From Streptomyces sp. LUP30 (lineage in GTDB: Bacteria; Actinomycetota; Actinomycetes; Streptomycetales; Streptomycetaceae): a DNA stretch of 64,000 bases. The notes beneath the pieces were generated by a model. That model had not been told where the DNA came from, searched no databases, and worked only from the letters and a program-made list of their open reading frames with translations. Both the position numbers and the translations under genes were made by a program. The stretch is from positions 1 through 64,000 of the forward strand of contig NZ_MJAJ01000027.1 of NCBI RefSeq assembly GCF_001746365.1, given 5' to 3'. Within the stretch, counting starts at the first letter, position 1; every line of letters starts with the position of its first letter. Shown piece after piece: positions 35,381-43,980 of the stretch.

Positions 35381-36972
35381 GTCGCGTCCCCCTTTTCCGG
35401 CACGGCCCGCACGCCGTGCTCACCGCCGTCGCCCTCCTCGCCGTCGTGTTCCGCCCGCTCGGAGACGCCCTGGGGCAGCCGCAGGGTGAACACCGCGCCG
35501 CCTTCCGGGGAGTTGGCGGCGGTGATCCCGCCGCCGTGGATGTGGGCGTTCTCCAGGGCGATGGACAGACCGAGCCCGCTGCCCTCGGAGCGCGGCCGGG
35601 AGGCGCTCGCCTTGTAGAACCGGTCGAAGACGTGCGGCAGCACGTCCTCGGGGATGCCGGGCCCGTGGTCGCGCACCGCGATCACGACCGAGTCGTCCGC
35701 CGTCGACACCGACACCCGCACCGGCGATCCGCCGTGCTTGAGCGCGTTGCCGATGAGGTTGGCCAGGATGACGTCCAGACGGCGCGGGTCGAGCAGGGCG
35801 TGAATGCCGCGCTCGGCGTCCAGGTCCACGGCGTCCAGCCAGGCGCGCGCGTCGATGCAGGCGGTGATCTGGTCGGCGACGTCGACGTCGTCCAGGACCA
35901 GCCGGGCCGTTCCCGCGTCGAAGCGGGTGACCTCCATCAGGTTCTCGACGAGGGTGTTCAGCCGCCGCGTCTCGCTGACCACCAGCCGCACCGCGGGCTC
36001 GATCATCGGGTCGATGCTGCCCGACTCGGCGTCCAGCTCCTCCTCCAGCACCTCCGCGACGGTGGTGATGGCGGTCAGCGGCGTCCGCAGCTCGTGCGAC
36101 ATGTCGGCGACGAACCGGCGCGAGGCCTCGTCACGGGCGGCCATGTCGTCGACCCGCTTCTCCAGCGCCTCGGCCGTCCGGTTGAACGTCCGCGACAGAT
36201 CGGCCAGTTCGTCCGTCCCGGAGACCCGCAGCCGGGTGTCCAGCCGCCCCTCGCCGAGCCGGCGCGCCGCGACGCCCAGCCGGTGCACCGGCTTCAGGAC
36301 GGTCGTGGCGGCGGCCTGCGCGAGCAGCGCGGCCCCGACCAGCGCCAGACCGGTGGCGATCCCCAGCGACCAGGCCAGCGAGTTGAGGTCCTTGGCCTCC
36401 GGCTCCAGCGACTTGCGCATGTAGCCGGTCGGCCCGCCCCCGATCACCTTCGTCCCGGCCACCAGATACGGCGTCCCGTGGTCCACGACCCGCTGCCAGT
36501 ACAGGTGGTAAGGGGACTTGTTGCCGCCGCCGACGTCCTGCTGCCTGTTGACCGCCGTGCGCAGCGACTCGGGCACGTCCTCCAGCGCGAACCCGTTCAG
36601 CCCGCCGGAGTTGCCGTACACGGTCTGGCCGCTGCTGTCCGCGGCCACCAGCAGCACGCTGAACCGCTGGCTGCTGTTGGCCATCTGCCCGGCCGTGTGC
36701 TGCAGTTCGTCCTGCGAGGGATGCTCCGGGAGCGAACCGGCCCGGTTCTGCATCTCCTGCTCGAAGTCCCGCAGCACCGAGCCCTGGGTGCGGGTCAGCA
36801 CGGCCTCGCGGTTGAGCCAGTACGCGATGCCGGACGCGGACACGGCGGCGGTCAGCGCCACGGCGCCGAACACCAGGACCAGCCGCAGCCGCAGGCTCGT
36901 CAGACGCAGCCGTGACAGTCTTCCCCTGCGCGACGCGGACCGGCCGCGCAGCCCCCCTTGCGCTTCGGTCAC
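35377..36972 (-). CDS. afsQ2: sensor histidine kinase AfsQ2
   Basis: 531 residues. N-terminal membrane segment (LRLVLVFGAVALTAAVSASGIAYW), an extracytoplasmic sensor of about 165 residues (LRDFEQEMQNRAGSLPEHPSQDEL), second segment near GIATGLALVGAALLAQ, HAMP region LRVSGTDELADLSRTFN, phospho-acceptor FVADMSHELRTPLTAI, then the ATPase with NALKHGG, DHGPGIPEDVLPHVFDRFYK and GSGLGLSIALENAH. It responds to nutritional signals, including nitrogen-excess conditions in S. coelicolor, through AfsQ1. GTG 36972 overlaps the afsQ1 stop. Confidence 0.93.
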   Translation of the reverse strand: MTEAQGGLRGRSASRRGRLSRLRLTSLRLRLVLVFGAVALTAAVSASGIAYWLNREAVLTRTQGSVLRDFEQEMQNRAGSLPEHPSQDELQHTAGQMANSSQRFSVLLVAADSSGQTVYGNSGGLNGFALEDVPESLRTAVNRQQDVGGGNKSPYHLYWQRVVDHGTPYLVAGTKVIGGGPTGYMRKSLEPEAKDLNSLAWSLGIATGLALVGAALLAQAAATTVLKPVHRLGVAARRLGEGRLDTRLRVSGTDELADLSRTFNRTAEALEKRVDDMAARDEASRRFVADMSHELRTPLTAITTVAEVLEEELDAESGSIDPMIEPAVRLVVSETRRLNTLVENLMEVTRFDAGTARLVLDDVDVADQITACIDARAWLDAVDLDAERGIHALLDPRRLDVILANLIGNALKHGGSPVRVSVSTADDSVVIAVRDHGPGIPEDVLPHVFDRFYKASASRPRSEGSGLGLSIALENAHIHGGGITAANSPEGGAVFTLRLPQGVSERAEHDGEEGDGGEHGVRAVPEKGDAT

Positions 36973-37646
36973 TGAGGGGCGTCCAGGCGGTAGCCGACGC
37001 CGCGCACGGTACGGATCAGGACGGGCGACGACGGCACGTCCTCCACCTTGGCCCGCAGTCGCTGGACACAGGCGTCCACCAGCCGCGAGTCGCCCAGGTA
37101 GTCGTGCTCCCACACCAGGCGCAGCAACTGCTGCCGGGACAGCGCCTGGCCGGGCCGCCGGCTCAGCTCGAGCAGCAGCCGCAGCTCCGTCGGGGTGAGC
37201 TGGAGGTCCTCGCCGTTCTTCGTCACCGTCATCGCGGCACGGTCGATGACGAGGCTGCCGAAGGTGGCCGCGTCGCTCGACTCGCGCTCACCGCGCCGCA
37301 GCACGGCCCGGATCCGGGCGTCCAGCACCCGGCCCTGGATGGGCTTGACGACGTAGTCGTCGGCGCCGGACTCCAGCCCGACGACCACGTCGATGTCGTC
37401 ACTGCGCGCGGTGAGCAGGATGATCGGCAACTGGTCGGTGCGCCGGATGCGACGGCACACCTCGAAGCCGTCGATGCCGGGCAGCATCACGTCCAGCACG
37501 ATCAGATCCGGCCGTTGCTCGCGCAGCAGCTTCAGACCGTCCTCACCGCTCGCAGCGGTCGCCACCCGGTGTCCCTGGCGCGTCAGTGAGAGCTCCAGGG
37601 CCGTACGGATGGCGTCGTCGTCCTCGATCAGCAACAGGGAAGGCAC
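36969..37646 (-). CDS. afsQ1: response regulator AfsQ1
   Basis: 225-residue OmpR-type regulator. The receiver domain has LLLIEDDDAIRTAL, phosphorylated Asp in DLIVLDVMLPGIDGFEV, LLTAR and Lys in VVKPIQGRV. The winged helix is FGSLVIDRAAMTV to TVRGVGYRLD. In S. coelicolor it activates sigQ and antibiotic genes and binds GTnAC-N6-GTnAC, a copy of which lies at 38112. GTG 37646 gives the standard length; ATG 37664 is a close alternative. Confidence 0.93.
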   Translation of the reverse strand: MPSLLLIEDDDAIRTALELSLTRQGHRVATAASGEDGLKLLREQRPDLIVLDVMLPGIDGFEVCRRIRRTDQLPIILLTARSDDIDVVVGLESGADDYVVKPIQGRVLDARIRAVLRRGERESSDAATFGSLVIDRAAMTVTKNGEDLQLTPTELRLLLELSRRPGQALSRQQLLRLVWEHDYLGDSRLVDACVQRLRAKVEDVPSSPVLIRTVRGVGYRLDAPQ

Positions 37647-37664
37647 GGGCTCATTCTGGCCCAT

Positions 37665-38258
37665 GAGGGGCCTGTCGTTCGACCTGTGGGGCGGTGCCCG
37701 TCCGGGCGCGGGTGCCGGAGCGAGGTGGTTTCGGCGGCGCGCGCGGCGTGCGGCGGCCCGGCCGCGTCCCGCGACCGCCCGCGCCGACGCCCCACGTCCA
37801 GCGGGTCCGCACCCCGTGGACCTGCGGTTTCGGACAGTCCGAGGGGTGTCTGGCGGGTGCCCGGAGCGGGGCGGCCCACCGGATCGGACGGAACCGGCCG
37901 CCCCCGCGGCCCGGCGCGCGAGCCCGGCCGGACCCGCCAGGAACCCGCACAGGACGCCGCTGTCCCCGTCGAACACGGCCGGCTCCGGCCCGGCGGCGGG
38001 GACCGGGCCGGAGGAGCCGGCAGCGGACGCCGATGACCTGCGAGGACCGGGCCGACTGCCGTACCGCGGACGGCTGTGGACGATCTGTGCGCCTGCCGTG
38101 AACAGGCCCCTGTGACAGGTCTGTGACAGTCGGCGGACACGGCGATGAAGTGGCCCGGGCAATCTTTTCGTCACAAGGCACGGCGACGCCGAACACCACA
38201 GCGAAGCCGGGCCGGAGCGAGAGACCGAACACCGTAAGTCCACGACGGGGGGCGCGAG
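37665..38258. other. afsQ1-sigQ divergent intergenic region
   Basis: About 600 bases without a supported gene on either strand. It contains a long inverted repeat at 37979-38020 (ccggctccggcccgg with a near-complementary right arm carrying a 3-base bulge), the AfsQ1-type box at 38112-38127, and an AT-richer promoter region around 38145-38200. Confidence 0.6.
38112..38127. promoter_or_regulatory. AfsQ1 binding box
   Basis: GTGAC-aggtct-GTGAC matches the AfsQ1 consensus GTnAC-N6-GTnAC exactly. It lies about 130 bases before the sigQ start, where the known AfsQ1 activation of sigQ would act. Confidence 0.8.
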
Positions 38259-39002
38259 ATGAACACGCTGCACGGTATGAGCACCAACGCAGTCGCAGTC
38301 GTCACGCGTCTGCACGACGTGAACCGGGGTTCCGAGAAGTCCGGTGCGGTGACCGCTCGGGGGTGCGGTCGCGGCGCCGGGCGTCAGCACACCGCCTTCA
38401 TGACGGTGGTCGACGCGGGGGAACAGGCGGCTCACGGGGGAGCCGCGTACGGGGAGGACACGGGGGAGCGTCGCTCGCTGACCGAGGCGGAGTTCACCGC
38501 CTACGTCCAGGAGCGCCGCGCCTCCCTGTACGCCACCGCCTACCACCTCACGGGCGACCGCTTCGAGGCCGAGGACCTGCTGCAGAGCGCCCTGTTCTCG
38601 ACCTACCGGGCATGGGAGCGCATCAGCGACAAGGCCGCGGTCGGCGGATACCTCCGCCGGACCATGACCAACCTGCACATCAGCGCGTGGCGCCGCCGCA
38701 AGCTGAACGAGTACCCGACCGAGGAACTGCCGGAGACGCCCGGCGACACGGACGCGATGCGCGGCACGGAACTGCGCGCGGTCCTGTGGCAGGCGCTGGC
38801 CCGGCTGCCCGAACTCCAGCGGACGATGCTGGTCCTGCGCTACTACGAGGGCCGCACCGACCCGGAGATCGCGGAGATCCTCGGCATCAGTGTCGGCACG
38901 GTGAAGTCCAGCATCTGGCGCTCCCTGCGCCGGCTGCGCGAGGACGAGGTCCTCAGCTTCGGCCGTGACGAGGAGGACGCCTTCGGGGAGCTTGTCGCCT
39001 GA
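38259..39002 (+). CDS. sigQ: ECF sigma factor SigQ
   Basis: 247-residue SigE-subfamily ECF sigma factor. After a non-conserved N-terminal 70 residues come region 2 (EFTAYVQERRASLYATAYHLTGDRFEAEDLLQSALFSTYRAWERI) and region 4 (LARLPELQRTMLVLRYYEGRTDPEIAEILGISVGTVKSSIWRSLRRLRE). It is divergent from afsQ1 and preceded by its box. In S. coelicolor SigQ antagonises AfsQ-dependent antibiotic production. ATG 38259 is taken; later in-frame starts exist at 38277 and 38400. Confidence 0.9.
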   Translation: MNTLHGMSTNAVAVVTRLHDVNRGSEKSGAVTARGCGRGAGRQHTAFMTVVDAGEQAAHGGAAYGEDTGERRSLTEAEFTAYVQERRASLYATAYHLTGDRFEAEDLLQSALFSTYRAWERISDKAAVGGYLRRTMTNLHISAWRRRKLNEYPTEELPETPGDTDAMRGTELRAVLWQALARLPELQRTMLVLRYYEGRTDPEIAEILGISVGTVKSSIWRSLRRLREDEVLSFGRDEEDAFGELVA

Positions 39003-39007
39003 GGGTG

Positions 39008-39195
39008 AACGGGGGAAGGGCCGGACCCGCTCAGCGGAGCCGGTGAACGGGGGAAACACGGGGGAGCGGTACCGGGGGGACCCGACGGGGGACGTCGAGG
39101 GGGAGCGGTACCGCGCAAGCACGGGGGAAGCACCACCCGGGGGGGCCTGGGGGAAGCAAGGGGAAGCACGGGGGAACACGGGGGAAAGAGGAGGA
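39008..39195 (+). repeat. G-rich degenerate repeat tract
   Basis: About 190 bases with more than ten runs of four to seven G separated by short spacers such as acgggggaa and gcggtacc. Two copies of gggggagcggtaccg are present (about 39061 and 39099). No open frame is supported. The strand could form G-quadruplexes in DNA or in the sigQ 3' RNA. Confidence 0.6.
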
Positions 39196-39232
39196 GCGGG
39201 ACTGGAGGGCCGGGGGGTCCGTCCAGTCCCGC
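39196..39232. terminator. bidirectional terminator between sigQ and the kinase gene
   Basis: Perfect 11-bp stem GCGGGACTGGA / TCCAGTCCCGC with a 15-base loop, followed by ttcttcg on the plus strand. Confidence 0.75.
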
Positions 39233-39249
39233 TTCTTCGTGTGCGCGCC

Positions 39250-39888
39250 CTAGACGGTCGTGCGCGCCGTCGGGGTCAGGTCGCCCGACGCCGCGGCGGC
39301 CAGCCGGGCCAGTGCCTCGTCGCGGTCGCACGCGTACGCGCCCAGCGCGCTCTGGCGGGCCACGATGGAGCGTTCGGCGCGCATCAGGCGCCAGCCGCGG
39401 CGCAGCAGGAAGGGCACCGACTTGCGGCCCTCCTTCAGATCGCGCAGGAAGCGGCGCCGGAACGTCTTCACCGGCCCGCGGCTCAGACACAGCGCGTCGG
39501 CCAGCACGCCCAGCTCCCGGCAGCGGGTCACGATCTCGGCGGCGAAGATGCCCTCCGCGATGAACAGCGGCGTCCGCCCGATCCCGATCTCGTCCTCGCC
39601 CGTGCGGGCGCTGAGCGAGATGTCGTACACGGGAACGTTCGTGCGGCCCGTGCCGCACAGTTCCACGATCGCGGCGACGGCCGCGTCCGCGTCCCACGAT
39701 CCGGGGTGGTCCCAGTCGATGTCGGAACTCCCCGCGACCAGCGGCAGCGTCGGGTCGTCCCCCTCCTTGTAGAAGTCGTCGAGCCGCAGCACCGGGAGGC
39801 CGCAGCGGGCGGCGAGCAGGGACTTGCCGGAGCCGGAAGGGCCGCAGAGCAGCACGACTCGCGTGGGTATGGGCGGAGGGGAGGTCAC
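39250..39888 (-). CDS. uridine kinase-like P-loop protein
   Basis: 212 residues. P-loop LLCGPSGSGKSLLAARCG, DDFYKEGDDPTLP, DIDWDHPGSWDADAAV, and PLFIAEGIFAAEIV with a following RRRFLRDLKEGRK lid. The order is that of uridine/cytidine kinases and phosphoribulokinase-like proteins, so it may make UMP and CMP from nucleosides. It lacks the nucleoside palindrome. GTG 39888 is preferred to the longer form from 39957 because homology starts right after it. Confidence 0.78.
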   Translation of the reverse strand: MTSPPPIPTRVVLLCGPSGSGKSLLAARCGLPVLRLDDFYKEGDDPTLPLVAGSSDIDWDHPGSWDADAAVAAIVELCGTGRTNVPVYDISLSARTGEDEIGIGRTPLFIAEGIFAAEIVTRCRELGVLADALCLSRGPVKTFRRRFLRDLKEGRKSVPFLLRRGWRLMRAERSIVARQSALGAYACDRDEALARLAAAASGDLTPTARTTV

Positions 39889-40016
39889 GGGACACCAGTG
39901 TGAGGCATCCCCCGGGCCGTCAACGACCCCGCGGGTCGGCTTTGATGCGCGCGTCACACCTCAACTACCCTTCGTGTCGACCGGATCACCTTGCGCAGCA
40001 GAAGGCGGCATCGACG

Positions 40017-40424
40017 ATGGCCCGACACGACTCCCCCCAGACCCCCACCGGCCGGCGCGCCCTCGCCGCCCTCGCGACCGCCGGAGTGGCGCTGGGCGCG
40101 GGCGCGGGGACCGCCGCCGCGGCCACCGGCCAGCCCGCCGTCGACGTGGTGCGCACGAGGCCCACCTCGATCGGCCAGATCGACCCGCAGGCCGGGCTGC
40201 AGGGCGCGCTGGGCTCCCTGTCCTACGTCACGGGCACGGTCTCCGGCCTCAAGCCCAACCCGCTGGCGGGCACCGGCGTCGACCCCCTCGACAACGGCGT
40301 AGGCACCCAGCTGGCCGACTTCCAGCCGCTGACGTCCCAGATGCTGACCGGCCCGGTGGCCCAGGCCCAGTCGATCGGGTCGATCCCGGTGGTGGGGGAC
40401 GTCACCAAGGTGCTCGGCGGCTGA
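40017..40424 (+). CDS. small secreted protein, 135 aa
   Basis: Signal peptide with twin Arg-like start and Ala-rich core (RRALAALATAGVALGAGAG, cleavage near AAA-AT). The mature part is Gly/Leu/Pro-rich (GLQGALGSLSYVTGTVSGLKPNPLAGTGVDPLDNGVG). No catalytic motif. Like the protein at 33200, it belongs to small Streptomyces secreted proteins of unknown role. ATG 40017 follows gaaggcggc. Confidence 0.78.
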   Translation: MARHDSPQTPTGRRALAALATAGVALGAGAGTAAAATGQPAVDVVRTRPTSIGQIDPQAGLQGALGSLSYVTGTVSGLKPNPLAGTGVDPLDNGVGTQLADFQPLTSQMLTGPVAQAQSIGSIPVVGDVTKVLGG

Positions 40425-40448
40425 CCGCGCCCCGCACGGCACACGCAC

Positions 40449-40490
40449 GGAAGCCGCGCCGCCCCCGGACGGAGGGGCGGCGCGGCTTCC
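40449..40490. terminator. strong bidirectional terminator
   Basis: Perfect 17-bp stem (left arm ggaagccgcgccgcccc) with an 8-base loop, between two convergent genes. Confidence 0.85.
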
Positions 40491-40547
40491 GCGTCCGCGG
40501 GGGCGCCGGCGACGTGCCGGAGGGCGCCCGGCGTGCCCTGAGGGCGC

Positions 40548-41435
40548 CTAGTAGGACGATCCGGACGCGCCCAGCGAACCGGTGGGGTGCCAGACCGTCT
40601 TGGTCTCCAGGAAGGCCGTCAGGCGGTCGATGCCCGGAACCGCCGACCAGTCGTCCACAGGCTGTGGACGAAGGACGCGCTTCAGGTTGTCGGCCGCCGC
40701 GATCTCCAGCTCCTTCGCCAGCGACTCGTCGGCGCCGGCGAGGTCGATCGCGTTGACGTCCTGGTGCGCGGCCAGTGGAGCCGCGATCTCCGCCGTGCGG
40801 CCCGAGAGGACGTTGACGACGCCGCCGGGAACGTCCGAGGTGGCCAGCACCTCGCCCAGGGAGAGCGCCGGCAGCGGGGAGCGCTCGCTCGCGATCACGA
40901 TCGCCGTGTTGCCCGTGGCGATCACCGGGGCCAGCACCGACACCAGCCCGAGGAACGACGACTCCTGGGGGGCGAGGACCGTGACCACACCCGTCGGCTC
41001 GGGCGATGAGAGGTTGAAGAACGGGCCCGCGACCGGGTTCCCGCCGCCCACGACCTGGGCGATCTTGTCGGTCCAGCCCGCGTACCAGACCCAGCGGTCG
41101 ATCGTCGCCTCGACCTGCTCGGCGGCCTTCGTCTTCGACAGGCCCTCGGCGTCGGCGACCTCGCGGACGAACTGGGCCCTGCGGCCCTCCAGCATCTCCG
41201 CGACGCGGTAGAGGACCTGGCCCCGGTTGTACGCCGTCGCCCCGGCCCAGCCGCCGAACGCCTTGCGCGCGGCGACGACCGCGTCACGGGCGTCCTTGCG
41301 GGAGGCCTGCGGCGCGTTGGCCAGCCATGTGCCCTTGGAGTCCGTCACCTCGTACACCCGGCCGCTCTCGGAACGCGGGAACTTCCCGCCGACGTACAGC
41401 TTGTAGGTCTTCAGCACGGACAGTCGGTCAGACAT
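40548..41435 (-). CDS. truncated aldehyde dehydrogenase-like protein
   Basis: 295 residues against about 480 in the family. It covers the N-terminal NAD-binding part (LYVGGKFPRSESGRVYEV, AARKAFGGWAGATAYNRGQVLYRVAEML, FFNLSSPEPTGVVTVLAPQES, GNTAIVIASERSPLPALSL) and stops after a region with no catalytic Cys and no ELGGK-type Glu. It starts 8 bases before the end of the full-length dehydrogenase gene, so it is made with it. The frame is intact and well biased, so this is a conserved short form, perhaps a structural subunit, rather than debris. Confidence 0.8.
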   Translation of the reverse strand: MSDRLSVLKTYKLYVGGKFPRSESGRVYEVTDSKGTWLANAPQASRKDARDAVVAARKAFGGWAGATAYNRGQVLYRVAEMLEGRRAQFVREVADAEGLSKTKAAEQVEATIDRWVWYAGWTDKIAQVVGGGNPVAGPFFNLSSPEPTGVVTVLAPQESSFLGLVSVLAPVIATGNTAIVIASERSPLPALSLGEVLATSDVPGGVVNVLSGRTAEIAAPLAAHQDVNAIDLAGADESLAKELEIAAADNLKRVLRPQPVDDWSAVPGIDRLTAFLETKTVWHPTGSLGASGSSY

Positions 41436-42891
41436 CGAGGTACGCCTCCAGGCCGTGGCGGCCGCCCTCGCGGCCGAATCCCGACTCCTTGTAGCCGCCG
41501 AACGGCGAGGTGGGGTCGAACTTGTTGAACGTGTTGGACCAGACGACGCCGGCCCGGAGCTTGTTCGCGACGGCGAGGATCCGGGAGCCCTTCTCCGTCC
41601 AGATGCCCGCCGACAGCCCGTACGGCGTGTTGTTGGCCTTGGCGACGGCCTCGTCCGGGGTGCGGAAGGTGAGGACCGACAGCACCGGGCCGAAGATCTC
41701 GTCGCGCGCGACGGTGTGCGCCTGGGTGACGTTCGTGAACAGCGTCGGCGCGAACCAGTAGCCGGAGGTGGGCAGTTCGCAGGCGGGGGACCAGCGCTCC
41801 GCGCCCTCCGCCTCGCCCTGCTCGACGAGGGTGGTGATCCGGGAGAGCTGCTCGGCGGAGTTGATCGCGCCGATGTCGGTGTTCTTGTCGAGCGGGTCGC
41901 CGAGACGCAGGGTCGACAGCCGGCGCTTGAGGGAGTCCAGCAGCTCGTCCTGGATCGACTCCTGGACGAGGAGACGGCTGCCCGCGCAGCAGACCTGGCC
42001 CTGGTTGAAGAAGATGCCGCTGACGATGCCCTCGACGGCCTGGTCGATCGGGGCGTCGTCGAAGACGATGTTCGCGCCCTTGCCGCCCAGTTCGAGGGTG
42101 AGCTTCTTGCGGCTGCCCGCGACCGTGCGCGCGATCTCCTTGCCCACGGCCGTGGAGCCGGTGAAGGCCACCTTGTTCACGTCGGGGTGCGCGACGAGCG
42201 CCGCGCCCGCGTCGCCGTAGCCCGGCAGGATGTTGACGACGCCCCTGGGGAGGCCGGCCTGACGGCAGACGTCCGCGAAGAACAGCGCCGACAGGGGCGT
42301 CGTCTCGGCGGGCTTGAGCACCACCGTGTTGCCCGTGGCCAGCGCCGGGGCGATCTTCCAGGCCAGCATCAGCAGCGGGAAGTTCCAGGGGATGACCTGG
42401 CCGGCCACGCCCAGCGGCTTCGGCGAGGCCCCGAACCCGGCGTGACCGAGCTTGTCGGCCCAGCCCGCGTAGTAGAAGAAGTGCGCGGCGACCAGGGGCA
42501 GGTCGGCGTCGCGCGTCTCCCTGATCGGCTTGCCGTTGTCCAGCGTCTCCAGGACGGCGAGCTCGCGGGAACGCTCCTGGATGATGCGGGCGATGCGGAA
42601 GAGGTACTTCGCGCGTTCGGCGCCCGGCAGCGCGGACCACTTCTCGAAGGCCTTGCGGGCGGCCCGCACGGCGCGGTCGACGTCCGCCTCGCCCGCCTGG
42701 GCGATCTCGGAGAGGACCTCCTCGGTGGACGGCGAGACGGTCTTGAAGACCTTGCCGTCGGCCGCCTCGGTGAACTCGCCGTCGATGAACAGGCCGTAGG
42801 AGGGTGCGATGTCGACGACCGAGCGGGACTCGGGGGCCGGTGCGTACTCGAAGGCGGAGGTGAATGCGGAAGGCGTGTTTTCCATGTTCAT
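41428..42891 (-). CDS. aldehyde dehydrogenase
   Basis: 487-residue NAD(P)-dependent dehydrogenase. Substrate and cofactor motifs: VIPWNFPLLMLAWKIAPALA, TGSTAVGKEIA, catalytic Glu in LTLELGGKGANIVF, catalytic Cys in FFNQGQVCCAGSRL, and EIFGPVLSVL. It follows deoC by 6 bases on the same mRNA. Acetaldehyde released by DeoC is therefore the probable substrate, giving acetate. Confidence 0.92.
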   Translation of the reverse strand: MNMENTPSAFTSAFEYAPAPESRSVVDIAPSYGLFIDGEFTEAADGKVFKTVSPSTEEVLSEIAQAGEADVDRAVRAARKAFEKWSALPGAERAKYLFRIARIIQERSRELAVLETLDNGKPIRETRDADLPLVAAHFFYYAGWADKLGHAGFGASPKPLGVAGQVIPWNFPLLMLAWKIAPALATGNTVVLKPAETTPLSALFFADVCRQAGLPRGVVNILPGYGDAGAALVAHPDVNKVAFTGSTAVGKEIARTVAGSRKKLTLELGGKGANIVFDDAPIDQAVEGIVSGIFFNQGQVCCAGSRLLVQESIQDELLDSLKRRLSTLRLGDPLDKNTDIGAINSAEQLSRITTLVEQGEAEGAERWSPACELPTSGYWFAPTLFTNVTQAHTVARDEIFGPVLSVLTFRTPDEAVAKANNTPYGLSAGIWTEKGSRILAVANKLRAGVVWSNTFNKFDPTSPFGGYKESGFGREGGRHGLEAYLDV

Positions 42892-42897
42892 GGGGTC

Positions 42898-43863
42898 TCA
42901 GTCCACCGTCACGTAGTCGGGTCCGGAGTAGCGGCCGGTGGCCAGCTTCTGACGCTGCATCAGCAGATCGTTCAGGAGCGAGGAGGCGCCGAAGCGGAAC
43001 CAGTGGTTGTCGAGCCAGTCCCCGCCCGCGGTCTCGTTGACCAGGACGAGGAACTTGATCGCGTCCTTGCTGGTGCGGATGCCGCCGGCGGGCTTCACGC
43101 CGACCTGGACGCCGGTCTGGGCACGGAAGTCGCGGACGGCCTCCAGCATGAGCAGGGTGTTGGCGGGGGTGGCGTTGACGGCGACCTTGCCGGTGGACGT
43201 CTTGATGAAGTCCGCTCCGGCCAGCATGCCGAGCCAGCTCGCCCGCCGGATGTTGTCGTACGTCGACAGCTCGCCCGTCTCGAAGATGACCTTGAGGCGG
43301 GCCGCCCCCGAGGCTTCCTTGACGGCGACGATCTCGTCGTACACCTTCATGTACCTGCCCGCGAGGAACGCCCCGCGGTCGATGACCATGTCGATCTCGT
43401 CGGCGCCCGCGGCGACCGCGTCGCGCACGTCGGCCAGCTTCACGTCGAGCGCGGCGCGGCCGGCCGGGAACGCGGTGGCGACCGAGGCGACCTTCACGCC
43501 GGAGCCGGCGACGGCCTCCTTGGCGACGGCCACCATGTCGGGGTAGACGCAGACCGCGGCCGTGCCGGGGGCCGTGCGGTCGGTCGGGTCGGGCCGGACC
43601 GCCTTCGCGCCGAGCGCCCGGACCTTGCCCGGGGTGTCCGCGCCTTCCAGCGTCGTCAGGTCGACCATCGAGATGGCGAGGTCGATGGCGTACGCCTTCG
43701 CGGTCGTCTTGATGGAACGGGTGCCTAGCGCGGCGGCGCGCGCCTCCAGGCCGACCGCGTCGACGCCGGGCAGCCCGTGGAGGAAACGGCGCAGCGTGCT
43801 GTCGGACGAGGTGACGTCCGAGAGGGTGCGGGCCGCGCTGGGTGCATTGGTGGGCATGGTCAC
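42898..43863 (-). CDS. deoC: deoxyribose-phosphate aldolase
   Basis: 321-residue class I aldolase splitting 2-deoxyribose 5-phosphate into glyceraldehyde 3-phosphate and acetaldehyde. Motifs: AVCVYPDMVAVAKEAV, ADEIDMVIDRGAFLAG, KVIFETGEL, Schiff-base Lys in ADFIKTSTGKVAVNAT, VGVKPAGGIRT. Longer than the E. coli type at the N-terminus. GTG 43863 is supported by a -10 box 6 bases upstream; ATG 43857 is the alternative. It heads an operon with two aldehyde dehydrogenase-like genes and carries the nucleoside-regulon palindrome. Confidence 0.95.
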   Translation of the reverse strand: MTMPTNAPSAARTLSDVTSSDSTLRRFLHGLPGVDAVGLEARAAALGTRSIKTTAKAYAIDLAISMVDLTTLEGADTPGKVRALGAKAVRPDPTDRTAPGTAAVCVYPDMVAVAKEAVAGSGVKVASVATAFPAGRAALDVKLADVRDAVAAGADEIDMVIDRGAFLAGRYMKVYDEIVAVKEASGAARLKVIFETGELSTYDNIRRASWLGMLAGADFIKTSTGKVAVNATPANTLLMLEAVRDFRAQTGVQVGVKPAGGIRTSKDAIKFLVLVNETAGGDWLDNHWFRFGASSLLNDLLMQRQKLATGRYSGPDYVTVD

Positions 43864-43869
43864 CAGACG

Positions 43870-43875
43870 AGCATA
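43870..43875 (-). promoter_or_regulatory. -10 box TATGCT of deoC (leaderless)
   Basis: Read on the minus strand, TATGCT is 6 bases from GTG 43863, the same geometry as at add. Confidence 0.5.
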
Positions 43876-43876
43876 T

Positions 43877-43888
43877 CTACGCGCGTAG
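43877..43888. promoter_or_regulatory. putative nucleoside-regulon operator upstream of deoC
   Basis: Perfect palindrome CTACGCGCGTAG, one base from the -10 box of deoC. Confidence 0.7.
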
Positions 43889-43980
43889 CGGGTGTACAGC
43901 CCCGGAAGTCGTTCCGGTGCTCATGGCGGGCCGGGGCTCCGCGTATGAGCGGACGGCGGGCGTCGGGCAGAATCGGCCCC

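Noticed and set aside
37393..38115. Open frames in the afsQ1-sigQ intergenic region
   Set aside because: Frames on both strands lack ribosome sites, start signals and any family resemblance.
39008..39195. CRISPR or iteron array
   Set aside because: Repeat units vary in length and sequence; only G-runs recur.
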